Shown here piece after piece: positions 10,891 to 15,552 of a stretch of 15,552 nt of DNA (the stretch's first letter is position 1; each line of letters begins with the position of its first letter). A program made the translations under genes and the position numbers. The stretch comes from Chloromonas sp. AAM2 (taxonomy: Eukaryota > Chlorophyta > Chlorophyceae > Chlamydomonadales > Chlamydomonadaceae). Below the pieces are notes generated by a model. The model worked only from the letters and a program-made list of their open reading frames with translations. It was not told the DNA's origin and did no database searches. The stretch spans positions 1-15,552 of the forward strand of contig QAXH01006373.1 of NCBI GenBank assembly GCA_004335635.1. Direction: 5' to 3'.

Positions 10891-13800
10891 GGTGCGAACA
10901 CATCTGTATCGTCCCACAAGCGGAACAAAAGATGGCGCAAACATCCACCACCATCTGAGCACGACGCATGTCTTGCTTGGCCATGACTTGAATCTGCCCA
11001 GCACCTCCAAGAGACATGCGGACAAACGACCAGTGATCCATGTGCCTTGTGAGCCAATGATCTCTGGCCTCTTGGCACTTAGACTTCTTGACTGGCCTGC
11101 TACGCTGCTTGGCTGGCCTAGCATGCCAATACTACCACCCAGTGCTGTCACCAGAAATGGCCTCAGTAGCCTGTGTGACTGCATGAGCTGCTGCTTTAGC
11201 TGTTCAAAGCCCCGTTGAAATCGACTGCAGGATTGCTGCTCGGTCGCTCTGCACCTGATCCTGCCCCCATGTATTGCAGCAACCAGGAGCCGGTTCTCAG
11301 CCTGGCATACCCAGCTGTGGTCTGCTCGCACTCGGACTGTGCTTGGTAGTTCAGGCAGTGTACTTGCCAGCAGCTGGCCCACTGGCAGGCGTCAAGCAGT
11401 GCCCCGTGTCTGTCAGCACCAGCCTGGCTGCTGCAGCTGTTGGCTGCACAATGCTGAAGCAAAAACTTTCCCCAGTCAACAGACTGCAATGCGCCTTTCC
11501 TCGCTACCCACTGTTGGTCTTGCACTGTTGATGTGTTCTGCCTTCGCTCAGCTGTCTGCTGTTGGTGGTGCACTGTTCTGGCTGTCTGGCGGTGGCACAC
11601 AGCGACTTGCCTGCTGCTCTCAACCTGACCCCCACAATGCTGCTGACGTGCTTCCATGATGCAACAGGTTGCAGTTCGGTCCTGTTGTTTTCATGCCGCC
11701 ACAGGCTCAACTATCACATCTTCCCGGCAGCACAAGATCAGCTGCCGCCATTGGAATACACGATGAATGGATTCCTGGTACAGATTTCGTTTGCGCTACA
11801 GTTTCAGCTGGCGAGTCACACTGCACACTTTGAGACCCCTGCCCACTGGCACTTGGGAACATGGGGCGCCCATCACTTGCTCTGCACGCTGTTGCTGCTC
11901 AACGTATCCAGCTGTGCTCTCCCCCTGTTGTCCAGCTTGCTGACGTGCTTCTACGGATGCGACAGCTTCCAGCTTGGTCCTGTTGGCTATCGGTTTTATG
12001 CTGCCACAGGCTGTACAACCACATCTCCCACACCTGGCTGGCCAGTCGCAGCTCCCAATCGTCCCCACCTGCAGATCTTCATCTTTGAGCAGCTCAAAGA
12101 GTTCCTCCAGCACTGTCTTCTGCACGGCCTCACGCCCCGCAGTGCGCCCAATGGCCGCCAGCTGCTGGCAGCTGCTCAGCCGCACCAGGTGATCCACATC
12201 CTGACACATCTTCACGGCGCGCTTGAACAAGTGCCGCTCAACCTCATCCTTCGTCTGTACACACAAGCACAACATCATGGACTCACGTGTGCCATGCGAC
12301 CATGTGGAAGCTTGAACATGCTGCAGCGTGTGGCAGTCATGCCAACTAGCACACCCTGCCCCAGTCTACGGCCACCAACCAGGGAACAGCAGTGAGCAGT
12401 GAGCAGGCAGCAATGCCTATGCAAGCTTCGTGCAAGCTTCCAACGCCATCTGTTTGCATGGCCAGCCTCCAGTCATGGCCTCAACTGGCAAGCTGTCAGA
12501 TAGCAGGTTCCAGCACTGCTCTGGCCAACGCCCAGGGTGCCGCCTCTGCCCCCACACACCATGACTCATAGAGAAAATGAAGCTGTCAAGGACCAGCTTC
12601 CAACACCGCCTTTGTCCCCCACGTACCATGTACAAGGCGATGTTTCCCAGGATGCGTGCGCATATGACGCGGGATGCGTTGTTGTCCTCCATGTCCCCCT
12701 TGGACAGGGCCATGGACATGACCTCGGAGCGCAGCGTCTCCTTGTCCAGCATGGGCACCAGCTCAAACAGCGCCCGCATCCATGCCTCCGTCTCCTGCAC
12801 ATGCGGCACCCATGTGGCAGGCATGACCGCCTTGGGCACATGAGACATGCATTCATCCGCGGAATTGAATTGACGCAATCTGTTGTGCCTAAGCTTTCAA
12901 CAAGTGGTACAGCTATGGCTGCCCACCGTCCCTTATGCATGGTGTGAACAGCATGGTGCTGAGGTAAGGGCCCAGCTGACCCAGCTGCTGCTGCCAAATC
13001 AGTTACCGCTGCTGACCATGTGGTGCTGCTGCATTGGAAATAATCCGTGAAGTCAGCGCTGCTGCTGTTCTGCTGCCGCTGGCAAGGCGCCACCCAGCTG
13101 TGCGGCTGACGCTGCACTCACTTCTTCAGACTTCTCACGGTTGATATTCCGCACAATGGTCGGGAGCAAGCATGCCTGTAAGTCTGCTGGGGGCATGAGC
13201 CGTTCCTTGGCAACCAGGGCAAACACATCTGCCGCTTCAACCTGCAATCACAGTAATCACGAGCTGCAGTGTGTTGATGGAGCCTGTGGCGCATGCCTGC
13301 GTGGTGGTGCATGCCTCATGCTCCAGCCTGTTGCGCATGCCTGCATGGAGGTTCATGTCCCATGCACCTTCTCACCTGACAGTCTGCGTCAAGACGGTTG
13401 AGAGCTGTCTTCAGGGGACCTGCAATCGACTCCCAGCCCTGTCGCCCTCGTGCCCTGATCACAGCTGGCAGGCTGCAGGAGCAAAAATGGAATGGTTCAG
13501 CGGGTGGCTAAGTGTGTCAATACACAGGCACAGAGGTATTAGTGGTGACGAACTGCCAAACCTTCATGCAAGATTGTGCCACCCATTGACAGCTACTGCA
13601 TGGAGAGCCCAGACATGCAAGTCTGCTCACTTGACAATTGCATGCTTCTGCTGGATTGGTTGGCCACCATTGAGGAACAGCACTGTACGCTCGGTGTCGC
13701 TTAGCAATTCATCCACCTGCGAAGCGAACGCCCAAGACATGCAGGCTCAGAGGACTGAACTGACTTGGCTGCATGGCACTTTCAAAGCGGTAGCTGTACG

Positions 13801-14078
13801 GCTGTGCTGATTCCTGCTTGCGTCGCACCGTAAACTTGGCCAACTCCTCCTCGGTCTTGAGGGTTGTAGGAAGTTCGGAGCCATGCTCAGGTGTCTGTAT
13901 GGCAAGCATGTATGAAAGTTGGTCAAAATTGGTCATAACGTGCCAGCTGCATGCGGCACATTTGCTGGACGAGTCTACAGATTGCAATAACATGTTGTTC
14001 AAGACCATCGCGAGTGTGTATCACCCGTGCTCGCACAATCACCTGTTCCTCCAGGCCCCAAGTTAAGAAAGGATCCAT
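6919..14078 (-). CDS. PPP4R4: PPP4R4-type HEAT-repeat regulatory subunit of protein phosphatase 4 (14 exons)
   Basis: Exons, 5' to 3' on the minus strand: 14078-14043, 13894-13829, 13716-13631, 13472-13376, 13241-13122, 12794-12627, 12254-12069, 10783-10616, 10216-10010, 9685-9422, 9025-8874, 8567-8360, 7999-7707, 7444-6919. All introns are GT-AG and all phases join, giving 858 residues; vertebrate PPP4R4 has about 870. From memory of the family, matching blocks run in the same order: LKTEEELAKFTVDELLSD (about 25-41), KETLRSEV (153-160), CQDVDHLVRLSSCQQL (208-223), VRAAALTSLIQLLD (254-267), VRLTAASQFSEVSRYCGK (379-396), FSSDQIYEHFLPM (480-492) and YDPVPNVRLQ (577-586). Residues about 100-650 are repeated amphipathic helices (HEAT/ARM fold), and the last 160 are an Ala/Pro/Thr/Gly-rich, probably disordered tail ending in KRK. 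The family scaffolds the PP4 catalytic subunit in the cytosol. The start is the first ATG of a 12-codon exon and is the least certain part; splice sites are inferred, not confirmed by cDNA. Confidence 0.92.
8163..8230. repeat. 40-base-period duplication in intron 12 of the PPP4R4-like gene
   Basis: A 28-base unit starting CCATTCGTCGGCATCG occurs at 8163-8190 and again at 8203-8230 with two mismatches. The offset is 40 bases and the 12-base spacer is not duplicated cleanly. It lies in the middle of intron 12 (8000-8359). Confidence 0.85.
9850..9883. repeat. (CAA)n trinucleotide repeat in intron 9 of the PPP4R4-like gene
   Basis: About 11 CAA units on the plus strand, read as (TTG)n in the transcript. 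A (CCCT)4 run sits nearby at 9793-9808. Both lie within intron 9 (9686-10009), so neither affects the protein when spliced. Confidence 0.95.
10843..10890. repeat. (TG)n microsatellite in intron 7 of the PPP4R4-like gene
   Basis: A TG dinucleotide run, uninterrupted from about 10853 to 10886, is flanked by imperfect units (TCTGTG, TGCGTG). It lies about 60-110 bases upstream, on the minus strand, of the acceptor of exon 8. Confidence 0.95.
11600..12030. repeat. Decayed direct repeat in the 1,285-base intron 7 of the PPP4R4-like gene
   Basis: Two diverged copies lie about 300 bases apart, roughly 11600-11725 and 11895-12030. Shared islands include CTGACGTGCTTC (11643 and 11940), GGTCCTGTTG, and GCCACAGGCT followed by an AC-rich stretch. 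Small indels separate the islands, so the duplication is not recent. This intron (10784-12068) is over three times longer than any other in the gene; the remainder shows only low-complexity CTG-rich sequence and a (TG)n tract. Confidence 0.65.
13281..13368. repeat. 44-base tandem duplication in intron 4 of the PPP4R4-like gene
   Basis: Copy 1 (13281-13324) and copy 2 (13325-13368) are directly adjacent and match at about 37 of 44 positions; both begin AGCCTGTKGCGCATGCCTGC. Together they make up about two thirds of the 134-base intron (13242-13375), and copy 2 stops just before the donor-side bases. Confidence 0.85.
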
Positions 14079-14473
14079 AATAATGCTGCCTGTGGCTCTC
14101 AAGAGTGTGGGGTCCCAAGAAAGCCTTCATCTATATCGCTGACGACAGCGGCTGTCCATGGCTTCCACTGTGCACGTCTGGTACCTATGCTTCACACAAT
14201 CAACCCGCACACCAATGCGGGGGACGAGTTGACCTGCTAGAGTTGAGAAACGGTTGGCTCCAGGTGAACAGTATACTGGTATGCTGCTGGTACGACAGCG
14301 AGAATCACCATCAGCATAGCGCAATTGATGAAGTTTGGCATCATTGTAGAGCACGTGCTGATGGCGGTTTGGCGGAACATCATCATCTGTTCACACGGCC
14401 TGCTGCTGTAGGCTGGTGGGTGCAACGCACTGGAAATCTTTTTTTTTACAGCCTCCTGCTGAACCAATATGGA

Positions 14474-14482
14474 TTAGGGTTT
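14474..14482 (-). promoter_or_regulatory. Telo-box-like motif (AAACCCTAA on the minus strand)
   Basis: The plus strand reads TTAGGGTTT, the complement of the plant telo-box AAACCCTAA. It lies 6 bases from a CCAAT box (14464-14468) inside the divergent promoter region. In land plants this box occurs in promoters of translation and cell-cycle genes; function here is only inferred. A nine-base match can arise by chance. Confidence 0.3.
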
Positions 14483-14820
14483 TTGGCACGTCCCTGGCAA
14501 CAGATAGCTGCCACTGCTCTGCAGCAGCACAAGCAGGAGCAGCTTCTGCATTACAGGTTAATTCAGCCTACAAGGTCAGTGGCCTCTGCAGTCCCTGTGC
14601 CCTCTGCTCTGGAGGCGTGCTCTGCTTGTGCCAGCTGCACATAGCAGGGGGGGTGGTCTGGTACCGCTCTCAGTACACGTGCAAGGAGGGCCATATGGGC
14701 TTGTATGCATTTGAAGCATGCGTTCTCTTAGTGCAACACGGTGACGGCCGCGCGCTGACGCCTGCGCAGTGTTCAAAGCTAGGTTTGCAGAGGAACAGCT
14801 AGCCATGCCATACCCTACTG

Positions 14821-14848
14821 GTATCCATGGGGCAGTATCCATGGGGCA
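14821..14848. repeat. 14-base perfect tandem repeat, two copies
   Basis: The unit GTATCCATGGGGCA occurs twice back to back, and each copy contains the palindrome CCATGG. It lies about 165 bases upstream of the amidotransferase start codon. Confidence 0.9.
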
Positions 14849-15013
14849 GGAATTCTAAGCTCTTGGTTGCTGTGCTGCGGCGCAGGGGCTGTGGGCATGG
14901 ACCGATATCATCTCGGCCACTGAGTTTCAATCACTTGTACTTGGAGAGGCTCTCATTGACCACAGCAGCGGGGAAAGGCCGTGTGGGCAGACAAGTAAAG
15001 CAGCCGTCCAAGG

Positions 15014-15373
15014 ATGTGCCGCCTGATGGGTTTCATCGGGAGCAGTCCCATGCTGCTGAGCGACGTAGTCCTGTGGCCCGACAGGTCCATCATTAAACAG
15101 TCATATGACGCCAGGGAACGCAAGGGAGACCCGAATCTACCCTTTCATCTGGCCCACGGGAGCTTGAATGGAGACGGGTGCGTCCCACAGCTGCAGCTTC
15201 CATTCAGACAGACTGACCAGACCTGAACTGCCTAATGGCATCAGTTGGACATTTGCAGCCAGCAGGAGCTGCCTGTGCTGTGCTTACAGGTTTGGGATCG
15301 GCTGGTTCTCTGCGGATGAGCGGCGCGAGAAGGACCCCACCCCCTGTGTGTTCACCAGCATCACGCCTGCATG
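15014..15373 (+). CDS. Class II glutamine amidotransferase (DUG3/YafJ-like), 5' part only
   Basis: Two exons are visible: 15014-15177 (54 codons plus 2 bases) and 15290-15373 (1 base, 27 codons, 2 bases), joined through a 112-base GT-AG intron in matching phase. The protein begins MCRLMGFIGSS, then SIIKQSYDARE, NGDGFGIGWF across the splice junction, and CVFTSITPA. These blocks belong to the class II (Ntn-hydrolase) glutamine amidotransferases related to yeast Dug3, bacterial YafJ and EgtC. Cys2 becomes the catalytic N-terminal nucleophile after removal of Met1, which fixes the start codon. In yeast, Dug3 works with Dug2 in glutathione breakdown; the substrate here cannot be read from the sequence. 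The donor after 15373 (ATG then GTGCGG) splits a Trp codon expected from the family's PAW motif. The rest of the gene lies beyond the window. The gene is divergent from the PPP4R4-like gene. Confidence 0.91.
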
Positions 15374-15486
15374 GTGCGGCCCTGAAGGCCTGAGATGCTT
15401 GCAACTCCTTTCATTTGCATGTAGCACGAGGGTGGTCAGCGTGTTTCCTGTTGCACCACAGTCAAGTCACAACACTGCACACAATA

Positions 15487-15488
<2 letters not shown>

Positions 15489-15552
<64 letters not shown>
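15489..15552. repeat. (CA)n microsatellite at the window end
   Basis: An uninterrupted AC run of 64 bases reaches the last base of the window. It lies in the expected second intron of the amidotransferase gene (from 15374). Long simple repeats often end contigs, so the true length is unknown. Confidence 0.97.

Larger units (their letters stand above)
14079..15013. promoter_or_regulatory. Divergent intergenic region between the PPP4R4-like and amidotransferase genes
   Basis: This 935-base stretch separates two start codons facing away from each other, so it should hold both promoters and 5' UTRs. I see no TATA box at a sensible distance from either start. It contains a CCAAT box (14464-14468), a telo-box-like TTAGGGTTT (14474-14482), a 9-T run followed by ACAG (14439-14451) that resembles a plus-strand 3' splice site, and a 14-base tandem repeat (14821-14848). 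The longest reading frame, 14105-14644 on the plus strand, has no recognisable motif and I regard it as non-coding. Confidence 0.6.

Noticed and set aside
11562..12395. Longest open frame in the window (277 codons, plus strand)
   Set aside because: It spans intron 7, is antisense to exon 7 and runs into intron 6. Exon 7 on the minus strand has clear PPP4R4 conservation; this frame has no recognisable domain and many Cys and His residues typical of random CTG/CAC-rich sequence.
14105..14644. Plus-strand frame of 179 codons in the divergent promoter region
   Set aside because: It shows no motif or splice support, and its composition looks like translated non-coding DNA. The real plus-strand gene starts at 15014, fixed by its catalytic Cys2.
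1..15552. A bacterial or viral gene system (defence island, integron, CRISPR, prophage)
   Set aside because: All recognisable genes are intron-split eukaryotic nuclear genes. There are no regularly spaced repeats, operons, integrases or viral core genes.

Overview
This window looks like nuclear DNA of a photosynthetic eukaryote, most likely a chlorophyte green alga. Every recognisable gene is split by short GT-AG introns (79 to 1,285 bases). The introns and intergenic DNA are rich in (CA/TG)n and other simple repeats. One gene belongs to a chloroplast membrane protein family, and TGTAA, the usual chlorophycean polyadenylation signal, lies downstream of three stop codons. I did not try to fix the genus.

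Four genes can be reconstructed exon by exon, with reading phase matching at every junction. On the minus strand, from right to left, they are: (1) a PPP4R4-type HEAT-repeat regulatory subunit of protein phosphatase 4, 14 exons, 858 residues, 14078 down to 6919; (2) a PIG-X (GPI mannosyltransferase I accessory subunit) homologue, 7 exons, 273 residues, 5791 down to 4059, with signal peptide and C-terminal membrane anchor; (3) a DUF3353/CPP1-like J-like-domain chloroplast membrane protein, 7 exons, 280 residues, 3764 down to 1556. On the plus strand, divergent from the PPP4R4-like gene, (4) a class II glutamine amidotransferase (DUG3/YafJ-like) starts at 15014. It is cut off by the window edge, which lies in a (CA)n tract.

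The remainder is as follows. Positions 1-1555 hold the 3' flank of the CPP1-like gene and unassigned DNA. Positions 5792-6918 hold the 3' flank of the PPP4R4-like gene and the presumed PIGX promoter. Positions 14079-15013 are the shared divergent promoter region, with a CCAAT box, a telo-box-like motif and a 14-base tandem repeat. Several introns contain young or decayed tandem duplications.

The genes act in unrelated processes (phosphatase regulation, GPI-anchor synthesis in the ER, chloroplast membrane biogenesis, glutamine amidotransfer), as is normal for a eukaryotic gene neighbourhood. I found no defence system, mobile-element gene or RNA gene. The most notable results are the full-length PPP4R4-type subunit outside animals and the complete algal PIG-X model, a fast-evolving family that single-ORF searches would miss.
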